Shown: positions 8,773 to 15,664 of the stretch, piece after piece
How the letters are laid out: every line of letters starts with the position of its first letter
Numbering within the stretch: position 1 is the stretch's first letter
Source of the DNA: Actinokineospora sp. NBRC 105648
GTDB lineage: Bacteria > Actinomycetota > Actinomycetes > Mycobacteriales > Pseudonocardiaceae
DNA length: 64,000 nucleotides
NCBI RefSeq assembly: GCF_030269645.1
Contig: NZ_BSTR01000003.1
Span: forward strand, 248,001 to 312,000
Direction: 5' to 3'
Translations under genes and position numbers: made by a program
Notes under the pieces: model-generated
Told to the model about the DNA's origin: nothing
The model's database searches: none
Seen by the model: the letters and a program-made list of their open reading frames with translations, nothing else

Positions 8773-9244
8773 CGGTTCTCCCCGCGCCGGACCCACGAGC
8801 GACCGCGGCCGCACCTGTCCCAGGAGTATCGCCCACTCGACCATCCGCACGAGCACCCGCTCACCGAACCGCGCGCCGCCACCCCGGGCCTCCACCCGCG
8901 CCCGGGGAACACGAAGCGTCACGCCCCAGGTGGATCCCGTGCTCGGGCCCGCCGGCGCGGGTTGTCCGCCCGGTTCGACGGCCCCGCGCGGGATGCGGGC
9001 GACACGCGCCGGGGACACCGTCCTCGACGCGGACACGCAGACGTCCGGTGTCGACACGGAGAGTGATCCGACTACGGAGGATGGCGCAACCGTACCGGCT
9101 ACGGTCCGTCATCGGGTGGTGCGTGGGCGACACCACCGACCAGGCCACCGCGGGACCGCCTCCGAAGTCCAAGGGTGGCTCGCGTTCGCCTGAACCCCAG
9201 GTCTCCGGCTAACATCCCCCGAGTGGGTGAGATGTTCGCGTCGT
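8773..9244. other. Non-coding stretch between tdk and rbpA
   Basis: About 470 bases with no gene that can be supported. It is GC-rich and open in several frames, including an upstream extension of the tdk frame that shows no family similarity. A 43-codon frame at 9081-9212 has AGG directly touching its ATG, too close to act as a ribosome site. The tdk promoter should lie here but no clear -10/-35 pair was recognised. Confidence 0.4.
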
Positions 9245-9265
9245 TTGTGCGTTAACGCGTCACAA
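9245..9265. promoter_or_regulatory. Palindrome upstream of rbpA, candidate operator
   Basis: An interrupted palindrome with outer arms TTGTG and CACAA (9245-9249 and 9261-9265) around a perfect 10-base palindrome GCGTTAACGC. It lies about 100 bases upstream of the sigma-R-type promoter of rbpA, in an otherwise featureless region. The shape fits a dimeric repressor or activator site; which protein binds is unknown. Confidence 0.35.
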
Positions 9266-9349
9266 AGCAGACGGCGTGGCATCTCTTAGGAGGATGCTGT
9301 TGTTGACGGGTGAAGCTTGTCACCCTGTGCGACCACAGCGAGGGGAACG

Positions 9350-9375
9350 GGAATCATTTTCCCGATCCGCTCGTT
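9350..9375 (+). promoter_or_regulatory. Sigma-R (SigR/SigH) type promoter of rbpA
   Basis: GGAAT at 9350-9354 is followed after exactly 18 bases by GTT at 9373-9375, the actinobacterial sigma-R consensus GGAAT-N18-GTT for thiol-oxidative stress. rbpA is a known sigma-R target in Streptomyces, so sequence and established biology agree. The transcript would begin near 9382, leaving a leader of about 50 bases. The promoter lies between inverted 9-base arms ACCCTGTGC (9322-9330) and GCACAGGGT (9376-9384). Confidence 0.8.
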
Positions 9376-9432
9376 GCACAGGGTAAGCAACACCCTGGCC
9401 CGCCCCGTCGGGCCCAGTGAAAGGACACCGCT

Positions 9433-9780
9433 ATGGCCGACCGTGTTCTCCGTGGTAGCCGGCTTGGGGCGGTCAGCTACGAGACTGACCGCAATCACGA
9501 CCTCGCCCCCCGCCGTACGGTCCGGTACGCGTGCCCGAAGGGCCACGACTTCGAGGTGCCGTTCAGCGACGACGCCGAGGTCCCCTCGGTCTGGGAGTGC
9601 CGGCTGCACGGCACCGAGTCCAAGATGCTCGACGGCACCGAGCCCGAGCAGGCCAAGAAGGTGAAGCCGCCGCGCACGCACTGGGACATGCTGCTCGAGC
9701 GGCGCACGATCTCCGAGCTGGAGGATCTGCTCGCCGAGCGCCTCACCGAGCTGCGCGGACGCCGCAGCCGCACCGCCTGA
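9433..9780 (+). CDS. rbpA: RNA polymerase-binding protein RbpA
   Basis: A 115-residue protein. RbpA binds the RNA polymerase beta' zipper and the principal sigma factor, stabilises open complexes and is induced by oxidative stress. Seen: N-terminal tail MADRVLRGSRLGAVSYETD, a beta-rich core with two remaining Cys (YACPKGHDFEV and VWECRLHG) from the ancestral zinc ribbon, the basic linker KKVKPPRTHWDMLLERR that contacts promoter DNA, and the C-terminal sigma-interaction helices (SELEDLLAERLTELR). Length and order match actinobacterial RbpA closely. It is monocistronic between a sigma-R promoter and a strong terminator. Confidence 0.97.
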   Translation: MADRVLRGSRLGAVSYETDRNHDLAPRRTVRYACPKGHDFEVPFSDDAEVPSVWECRLHGTESKMLDGTEPEQAKKVKPPRTHWDMLLERRTISELEDLLAERLTELRGRRSRTA

Positions 9781-9810
9781 GGCGCGCGTGCACTGACCAC
9801 ACCGTGAAAC

Positions 9811-9845
9811 GACGGCCGCCCGGGACCCCCAGCCGGGCGGCCGTC
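9811..9845 (+). terminator. Strong hairpin terminator of rbpA
   Basis: Perfect 13-base arms GACGGCCGCCCGG (9811-9823) and its complement (9833-9845) enclose a 9-base loop, 31 bases after the rbpA stop. There is no U-tail, as is common in this phylum. Confidence 0.75.
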
Positions 9846-10004
9846 CACGTGTCCGGGGCAGCCGTCCACGCGGGCACCGCTGTGTCGAGCTCATAGCGGG
9901 GTCCGCGTCCGGTCCGCTGTCGGAACGGACGGGCGTGGCAGGTGGGTGACCAGGGTCGTCCGGCGGTTCCCAGGCGGCCGGGCGCGGCCGGCATCCTGCG
10001 TGGC

Positions 10005-10649
10005 ATGAGCAGCAGCACGCGGGCCATCGCAGGCTCCCCCGAGAGCCGGGCCGTCGCCGCCGAGCGGATGACGTTCTTCACCGACGCGGTCCTCGCCATC
10101 GCCATGACCCTGCTCGCCCTGGACCTGCCGGTGCCCGAGGGCGCGACCAACGCCGAGGTCCTGCACTCCTTCGGCGAGCACCGCGGGGAGTACATGGCGT
10201 TCCTGATCAGCTTCCTGGTCATCGCCGCGCACTGGCGCAGCCACCACGGCCTCTACCGCTACGTGGGGTCGATGACACCGCGGCTGAGCGGGCTCAACAC
10301 CGCCTGGCTGCTCACCCAGGTCGTCACCCCGTTCGCCACGAAGGTGATCACCGGCGAGTCCGCGTTCGAGACCCGGTTCATCTTCTACGCGGTGGTCCAG
10401 ACGCTGGCGGGCGGGCTGTTCCTGCTCATGCTCCGGCAGATCCGCCGCCACCGCCTCTACCGGGACGACACCCCGCCGGAGGTGCTCACCGACGTGGGCA
10501 CGGGCGCGCTGGCGATGGCCTTGGCGTTCGTGGTGTCGATCCCGGCGGCGCTGTTCACGCACTGGGCATACCTGTGCTGGGCCGCGCTGCCGCTGGCCGA
10601 CTCGGTCCTGCGCGGCCTGCGGCGGCACCGGACCGCCTCACCGGCCTGA
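10005..10649 (+). CDS. TMEM175/DUF1211-family membrane protein
   Basis: A 214-residue integral membrane protein with six predicted helices. The first carries ERMTFFTDAVLAIAMTLLAL, the signature (FSDAVFAIA-like) of the TMEM175 family, bacterial members of which form tetrameric potassium-selective leak channels. Here the signature Ser is Thr (TFFTDA). The start MSSSTRAIAG is preferred over an upstream in-frame ATG because the extra residues look non-coding. It stands alone, converging on ppm with a terminator between. Confidence 0.88.
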   Translation: MSSSTRAIAGSPESRAVAAERMTFFTDAVLAIAMTLLALDLPVPEGATNAEVLHSFGEHRGEYMAFLISFLVIAAHWRSHHGLYRYVGSMTPRLSGLNTAWLLTQVVTPFATKVITGESAFETRFIFYAVVQTLAGGLFLLMLRQIRRHRLYRDDTPPEVLTDVGTGALAMALAFVVSIPAALFTHWAYLCWAALPLADSVLRGLRRHRTASPA

Positions 10650-10653
10650 CCCG

Positions 10654-10691
10654 CGCGATCCGGCCCGCGCCGGTGGCGGGGCCGGATCGCG
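10654..10691. terminator. Bidirectional hairpin terminator between TMEM175 gene and ppm
   Basis: Perfect 13-base arms CGCGATCCGGCCC (10654-10666) and GGGCCGGATCGCG (10679-10691) fill the 46-base gap between two convergent stops. Confidence 0.75.
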
Positions 10692-10695
10692 GTCC

Positions 10696-11460
10696 TCAGC
10701 GCTTGAACAGGGACTTGAGCTGGTTGCCCCGGCGGCGCAGGCCCCACTTGGTGACCCGGATGTAGGCCTCGCGGACGATGTTGCCGCTCATCTTCGACTC
10801 GCCGCGCTCGCGCTCGGCGAAGGTGATCGGCACCTCGACCACGGTGAACCCGGCCTCGATGGTGCGCCACGCCAGGTCGATCTGGAAGCAGTAGCCCTGC
10901 GAGGCCACCGTGTTCAGCTTGAGCTTCTCCAGCACCGCGCGCCGGAACGCCCGGTAGCCGCCGGTGATGTCCTTGGGCTTGGCGCCCAGCGCCAGCCGCG
11001 CGTAGAGGTTGCCGCCGCGGGAGAGGAACTCCCGGTGCCACGGCCAGTTGACCACCGAGCCACCGGGCACGTACCGCGAGCCGAGCACCAGGTCGGCGTC
11101 GGTGAGCGCGGCCAGCAGCCGGGGCAGGTCCTCCGGGGCGTGCGAGCCGTCGGCGTCCATCTCCACGACCACCGCGTAGTCGCGCTCGAGCGCCCAGCCG
11201 AACCCGGCGATGTAGGCCGCGCCCAGGCCCGCCTTCTCGGTGCGGTGCAGCACGTTGACCCGGCTGTCGGCCACGGCCATCTCGTCGGCGATGTCGCCGG
11301 TGCCGTCGGGGCTGCCGTCGTCGACGACGAGCACGTGCGCCGCGGGCACCGCCGCGTGCAGCCTGGCCACGATCGGCCGGATGTTCTCCCGCTCGTCGTA
11401 GGTCGGGATCACCACCAGCACCGGATCGAGCTGGCCGTGGTCCTGCGGCTGGTCCGCCAT
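10696..11460 (-). CDS. ppm1: Polyprenol monophosphomannose synthase
   Basis: A 254-residue GT2 glycosyltransferase that moves mannose from GDP-mannose to polyprenyl phosphate at the cytoplasmic face, giving the donor for lipoglycan and protein O-mannosylation. Seen: [37 protein letters not shown], the acidic metal motif [16 protein letters not shown], and [19 protein letters not shown], all typical of DPM1/Ppm1 catalytic domains. The start MADQPQDH has GGGGAGG upstream. It follows lnt by 37 bases in the same direction. In M. tuberculosis the two are fused; here they are separate. Confidence 0.95.
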   Translation of the reverse strand: MADQPQDHGQLDPVLVVIPTYDERENIRPIVARLHAAVPAAHVLVVDDGSPDGTGDIADEMAVADSRVNVLHRTEKAGLGAAYIAGFGWALERDYAVVVEMDADGSHAPEDLPRLLAALTDADLVLGSRYVPGGSVVNWPWHREFLSRGGNLYARLALGAKPKDITGGYRAFRRAVLEKLKLNTVASQGYCFQIDLAWRTIEAGFTVVEVPITFAERERGESKMSGNIVREAYIRVTKWGLRRRGNQLKSLFKR

Positions 11461-11497
11461 CGAAAAACCTCCCCGACGGTGTGCGTCCACCGCCTAG

Positions 11498-13120
11498 CTA
11501 CGCCTGTACGTGGTCACCCGCCGCGGACGGCACATCCCGCGGGGCAGGCCGCCTGCGCCTGCCCGCGACCAGTCCGACGACCAGCGCGGCGAGTGCCGCG
11601 GCAACCATGGCCCGCTCGGGCCAGGCACCCAATCGGTCCGCCATCGTAGTCGCCGTGCGCAGCGGCACGCGCTCGACCAGCGCTTCCGGGGTGAACAGCC
11701 CGGTGCTGGCGGCCACCGAGCCGTCCGGGCGCACGATCGCCGACACCCCGCTGGTGGCCGCCACGACCACCGCGCGGCCGTGCTCGACCGCGCGGACGCG
11801 GTCCATCGCGAGCTGCTGGTAGGTCATCTCGCTGCGGCCGAAGGTGGCGTTGTTGGTGGGGATCGCCAGCAGGTTCGAGTCGTTGCGCACCGAGTCGCGC
11901 ACGACGTCGTCGAAGGCGACCTCGTAGCAGGTGGCCAGCGCGACCCGGGCCGAGCCCATGGTGAACACGGTGGCCTCGGTGCCGGGCACGAACCGGCCCG
12001 CGCGGTCGACCGCGCTGGTGAACAGCCGGAAGAACCCGCGCCACGGCATGGTCTCGCCGAAGGGCTGGAGCTGGCGCTTGGTGTAGCGGTCGACCGGGCC
12101 GCGCTGCGGGTCCCAGAGGATCACGGTGTTGCGCGGCAGGCCGTCGGTGGGGTCGACCACGACCGCGCCCAGCGCGATCGGCACGCCGACGTCCTTGGCG
12201 GCGCGGTCGATCAGCTCGAAGGCGTCCCGGTTGCGCAGCGGGTCGATGTCGGAGGCGTTCTCCGGCCAGATCACCAGGTCCGGGCGGGCCACCTTGCCCG
12301 CGCGGACGTCGGCGGCCAGCTGCTGGGTGCGCTTGACGTGGTTGTCGAGCACCGCGCGCCGCTGGGCGTTGAAGTCCAGGCCCGCGCGCGGGACGTTGCC
12401 CTGCACGGCCGCCACGGTGACCTCGCCCGCCTGCGGGTCGGTGCCCACCAGCGGCCAGGCGCCCGCGGCCGCCACCAGGGGCAGCACGGCGGCCAGGACC
12501 GGTGCCAGGACCAGCCGGGGCGCGAGCTCGCGGGCGTGCGCGCGGCGGGCCAGCTCACCGAGGCCGAAGCCGGTGAGGGCGACCGCGAGGGCGATCAGCG
12601 GGGTGCCGCCGAGGGCGGCCAGCGACAGGAACGGGCCCTCGGGCTGACCGAAGGCGATCTTGCCCCAGGGGAAGCCGCCGAACGGGAACAGCGCGCGCAG
12701 GAACTCCCCGGCGACCCAGGTCAGCGCGGCCCACAGCACGCCGCCGCGCAGCCTGGCGACGATCGGGACCGCCGCGCACGGGACGCCGACGAGCAGGGCC
12801 TCCAGGGCGCTGAGCGGCAGCCAGGCGACCGGGCCGACGAACACCCCGGTCCAGGCCAGCAGCGGGGTCATCAGGCCGAGGCCGAACAGGAACCCGTAGC
12901 CCAGTCCCGCGCGGGCGCCGCGCCCGTGCAGGACCCAGCCGAGGACGGCGAACCCGATCGGCGCGAGCCACCACAGCGGGCGCGGGGGGACGCTGAGGTA
13001 CACCAGCGCGCCCGCGGCCAGCACGGCCAGGCAGCGCAGCAGCACCGGCAGGCGGCGGGCGCGGGCGGGGGTGTCTTGACCGTCGAGCCGGGGCTCCGGG
13101 GACACGGCGGGGGCTACCAC
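11498..13120 (-). CDS. lnt: Apolipoprotein N-acyltransferase
   Basis: About 540 residues from a GTG at 13120. The enzyme adds the third acyl chain to the N-terminal cysteine of lipoproteins in the outer leaflet. Six hydrophobic segments precede a nitrilase-like domain with the Glu-Lys-Cys triad: Glu in DLVIWPENASDIDP, Lys in YTKRQLQPFGETMPWR, Cys in ALATCYEVAFDD. A final helix and basic tail close the protein. The frame is open further upstream, but those residues are not family-like and overlap the divergent promoter region of the cyclase. Operon with ppm; interaction of Lnt and Ppm is known in mycobacteria. Confidence 0.93.
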   Translation of the reverse strand: MVAPAVSPEPRLDGQDTPARARRLPVLLRCLAVLAAGALVYLSVPPRPLWWLAPIGFAVLGWVLHGRGARAGLGYGFLFGLGLMTPLLAWTGVFVGPVAWLPLSALEALLVGVPCAAVPIVARLRGGVLWAALTWVAGEFLRALFPFGGFPWGKIAFGQPEGPFLSLAALGGTPLIALAVALTGFGLGELARRAHARELAPRLVLAPVLAAVLPLVAAAGAWPLVGTDPQAGEVTVAAVQGNVPRAGLDFNAQRRAVLDNHVKRTQQLAADVRAGKVARPDLVIWPENASDIDPLRNRDAFELIDRAAKDVGVPIALGAVVVDPTDGLPRNTVILWDPQRGPVDRYTKRQLQPFGETMPWRGFFRLFTSAVDRAGRFVPGTEATVFTMGSARVALATCYEVAFDDVVRDSVRNDSNLLAIPTNNATFGRSEMTYQQLAMDRVRAVEHGRAVVVAATSGVSAIVRPDGSVAASTGLFTPEALVERVPLRTATTMADRLGAWPERAMVAAALAALVVGLVAGRRRRPAPRDVPSAAGDHVQA

Positions 13121-13304
13121 CCGCTCAGCGTACGGCGCGGGCCCTGAGCTGCCCGTTCCGGGAATCGGCTCGGGGATCGCCAGGTCAGCGCCAACACTCA
13201 AGGTGAAGTAGAGGGTTAAGGTGAGCGGAGTCTCAGTCTCAAGTGGAGAGTTACCCGAAATTCGTTCGCGCCCGGCGCCGGGTCGCGCTGCTAGCGTCGC
13301 GGCC

Positions 13305-14204
13305 GTGACGGTCTCGCAGCAGTCCAGGGTCGAGTTCGACGCCGAGGTGACCTTCCGCAACGGCGGGTCGCTCAGCGTGCGCGGCTTTCGGCTGGACTCC
13401 CCCACCCCGGAGCTGACCGACGCCGAGGTGGCCGACCTGCTGGTGCGCCACCTCGGGCTGCTGATGGTGGGCGCGGTGACGGTGGCCAACCGCCGGATGA
13501 TCACCGAGGCGCACAAGGGCTCGCGAGGCGTTGAGACCGAGCGGCCGCCGGGTCGGCTGGTGGACCTGAGCCACCCCATCCACCACGGCATGGTCACCTA
13601 CCCGGGCCTGCCCGCGCCGGAGATCTCCGACCACCTGAGCCGGGAGACCTCCCCGTCGGTCTACGGGCCGGGCACCGAGTTCCAGATCGGGCGGATCAGC
13701 ATGGTCGCCAACACCGGGACCTACCTCGACAGCCCGTTCCACCGCTACGCCGGCGGCACCGACCTCGCGGGCCTGCCGCTTGAGCGGCTGGCCGACCTCG
13801 ACGCGCTGGTCGTGCGGGTGGCGGGCGACGGGCTGCGCGCGGTCGACAAGGCGGCCCTGCTGCCCTTCGACGTGACCGGCCGCGCGGTCCTGGTGCACAC
13901 CGGGTGGGACGCGAACTGGGGCACCGAGGCCTACTTCAGCGGCCACCCGTACCTGACCGCCGACGCCGCCGAGTGGCTGGTGGGGCAAGGAGCGGCGCTG
14001 GTGGGGATCGACAGCCTCAACATCGATGGCACCGACGGCACCGACCGCCCGGTGCACACCGCGCTGCTGGCGGCGGGCATCCCGATCGTGGAGCACCTGC
14101 GCGGCCTGGCGGAGTTGCCCGCCGACGGGTTCCGGTTCCACGCCGTGCCCGCCCCGGTGGTCGGGTTCGGGACGTTCCCGGTGCGCGCCTACGCGGTGCT
14201 CTGA
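13305..14204 (+). CDS. Cyclase/kynurenine-formamidase-like protein with an extra N-terminal domain
   Basis: A 299-residue protein from GTG at 13305. Residues 86-299 are a cyclase-family (KynB-like) domain: LVDLSHPIHHGMVTYPG, the metal-site region ANTGTYLDSPFHRY (136-146), and LVGIDSLNIDGTD. In kynurenine formamidase the site reads HTGTHxDxPxH; here the two first histidines are Asn136 and Tyr140 while Asp142 and His146 stay, so metal binding may be altered. Residues 1-72 form a separate small domain (FRNGGSLSVRGFRLD, then LLVRHLGLLMVGAVTVANRR). It is one base apart from the lyase-like gene that follows. Substrate unknown. Confidence 0.8.
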   Translation: MTVSQQSRVEFDAEVTFRNGGSLSVRGFRLDSPTPELTDAEVADLLVRHLGLLMVGAVTVANRRMITEAHKGSRGVETERPPGRLVDLSHPIHHGMVTYPGLPAPEISDHLSRETSPSVYGPGTEFQIGRISMVANTGTYLDSPFHRYAGGTDLAGLPLERLADLDALVVRVAGDGLRAVDKAALLPFDVTGRAVLVHTGWDANWGTEAYFSGHPYLTADAAEWLVGQGAALVGIDSLNIDGTDGTDRPVHTALLAAGIPIVEHLRGLAELPADGFRFHAVPAPVVGFGTFPVRAYAVL

Positions 14205-14205
14205 G

Positions 14206-15078
14206 GTGCGGGTCGACGAGATCGCCGCCCCCGGTGAGGGCCCCTACGGGGTCGTGGCCGGTCCGGACGGGGCGCTGTGGGTGACGCTCGTGCACGCGGG
14301 CGCGGTCGTACGGGTCGCGCCCGACGGGCGGCTCGAGCGGTTCGACGTGGGCGCGGGCTCCGGCCCGACGGTGATCACCACGGGTCCCGACGGGGCGGCG
14401 TGGTTCAGCCGGATGCGGGACGGGCGACTCGGGCGGATCACGACCGCGGGTGAGCAGACCTCGATCGCGGTCGCGGGCTCCCCGTACGGGATCGCGGTGG
14501 GGCCGGACGGCACGGTGTGGTTCACCGACACCACCGCCGACCGGATCGGCCGGATCTCCGCCGAGGGCGTGCTCGACGCGGTGGAGCTACCGGTCACGGG
14601 CGGGTTCGCGGCCATGATCACGGTCACCCCGGACGGCGCCGCCTGGTTCACGCTCAACCAGGCCAACGCGGTCGGCCGGATCGCGCCGACCGGCGAGGTG
14701 GACCTGTTCCCGCTACCCACCGAGGGCGCGGCGCCGGTCGGCGTCGCGGCGGCACCGGACGGGGCAGTGTGGTTCGCCGAGATCGGCGCGGGCGCCATCG
14801 GCCGGATCACCCCGGACGGGGCGATCACCGAGTTCCCGCTGCCCGACCGCGCAGGCCGCCCGCACGCGGTGGCCCCGGACGCGGCGGGCGGGTGCTGGTT
14901 CACCGAGTGGGCGGGCAACCGCGTCGGCCACGTCGACGCGGGCGGCACGGTGCGGTCGGTGGACCTGCCCACACCGGACTCGGAGCCGCACGGACTGGTG
15001 ATCGGTCCCGACGGCACCGTCCACGCCGCGCTGGAGATCGGGAGCCTGGCTCGGGTAGGGCCCTCGGATCTGTCCTGA
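14206..15078 (+). CDS. Virginiamycin B lyase-like beta-propeller (Vgb family)
   Basis: A 290-residue seven-bladed propeller: six or seven near-repeats of the form PDGAVWFAEIGAGAIGRITP. Vgb linearises type B streptogramins by elimination. The catalytic positions appear kept: Tyr14 in EGPYGVVAGPDG, His262 in SEPHGLVIGPDG and Glu277 in HAALEIG match Tyr, His and Glu of Vgb. The GTG start is two bases after the cyclase stop, so the two are coupled. It could be a resistance enzyme or a lyase for an unknown lactone; propellers of this type also occur without lyase function. Confidence 0.82.
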   Translation: MRVDEIAAPGEGPYGVVAGPDGALWVTLVHAGAVVRVAPDGRLERFDVGAGSGPTVITTGPDGAAWFSRMRDGRLGRITTAGEQTSIAVAGSPYGIAVGPDGTVWFTDTTADRIGRISAEGVLDAVELPVTGGFAAMITVTPDGAAWFTLNQANAVGRIAPTGEVDLFPLPTEGAAPVGVAAAPDGAVWFAEIGAGAIGRITPDGAITEFPLPDRAGRPHAVAPDAAGGCWFTEWAGNRVGHVDAGGTVRSVDLPTPDSEPHGLVIGPDGTVHAALEIGSLARVGPSDLS

Positions 15079-15084
15079 CCCTGG

Positions 15085-15651
15085 TCAGAGCGGGCGGATC
15101 ACACGGCAGGGGTTACCCGCGGCGAACACGCGCGGAGGCAGGTCGCGGGTGACCACGCTGCCCGCCCCTACCACGGTGTCGGCGCCGATGGTCACGCCCG
15201 CGCAGACGATGACGCCACCGCCGAGCCAGGTGTTGTCGCCGATGGTGATCGGGGCCGCGGTTTCCCAGCGCTGCCTGCGGGCCTCGTGGTCGGCCATCGG
15301 GTGCAGCGCGGTGAGCAGCTGCGCGCGCGGGCCGATGGACACGTCGTCGCCGATCACGATCGGCGCGCAGTCCATCAGGATGGCGTCGTAGTTGACGAAG
15401 CTGTTGGCGCCGATCCGGACCAGGTGGCCGTAGTCGCACTGCAGCCGGGGCATCACCCACGAACCGGGCCCGATCGCGCCGAACAGCTCGGCCAGGATCG
15501 TGCCGCGCAGGGCGTCCTCGCCCGCGCGGGTGGCGTTGAAGCGGTCGAGGAGCCGCTGGCAGGCCAGGCGCTCCGCGACCAGTTCGGGGTCGCTGTCGCG
15601 GTAGCGCTCGCCGCGCAGCATCCGCTCCTTCTGCTCACCCACCTGTTCCAC
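15085..15651 (-). CDS. Maltose/galactoside-type O-acetyltransferase
   Basis: A 188-residue left-handed beta-helix acetyltransferase. The N-terminal helical pair KERMLRGERYRDSDPELV and ERLACQRLLDRFNAT is the Mac domain of sugar O-acetyltransferases; hexapeptide repeats follow (VRIGANSFVNYDAILMDCAP to NTWLGGGVIVCAGVTIGADT), with the catalytic histidine in LLTALHPMADHEAR. It transfers acetyl from acetyl-CoA to a sugar or similar hydroxyl. The GTG start lies 13 bases after the stop of the fused CoA ligase, so it is probably the last gene of that transcript. The acceptor is unknown. Confidence 0.88.
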   Translation of the reverse strand: MEQVGEQKERMLRGERYRDSDPELVAERLACQRLLDRFNATRAGEDALRGTILAELFGAIGPGSWVMPRLQCDYGHLVRIGANSFVNYDAILMDCAPIVIGDDVSIGPRAQLLTALHPMADHEARRQRWETAAPITIGDNTWLGGGVIVCAGVTIGADTVVGAGSVVTRDLPPRVFAAGNPCRVIRPL

Positions 15652-15664
15652 CAGCCCCGTCGGT

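Noticed and set aside
9081-9212. 43-codon frame upstream of rbpA
   Set aside because: GGAGG touches the ATG directly, there is no family resemblance, and composition is that of random GC-rich DNA.
9294-9386. 30-codon frame across the rbpA promoter, possible leader peptide
   Set aside because: AGGAGG abuts the ATG with no spacing, and the frame lies mostly upstream of the sigma-R transcription start, so it would not be in that transcript.
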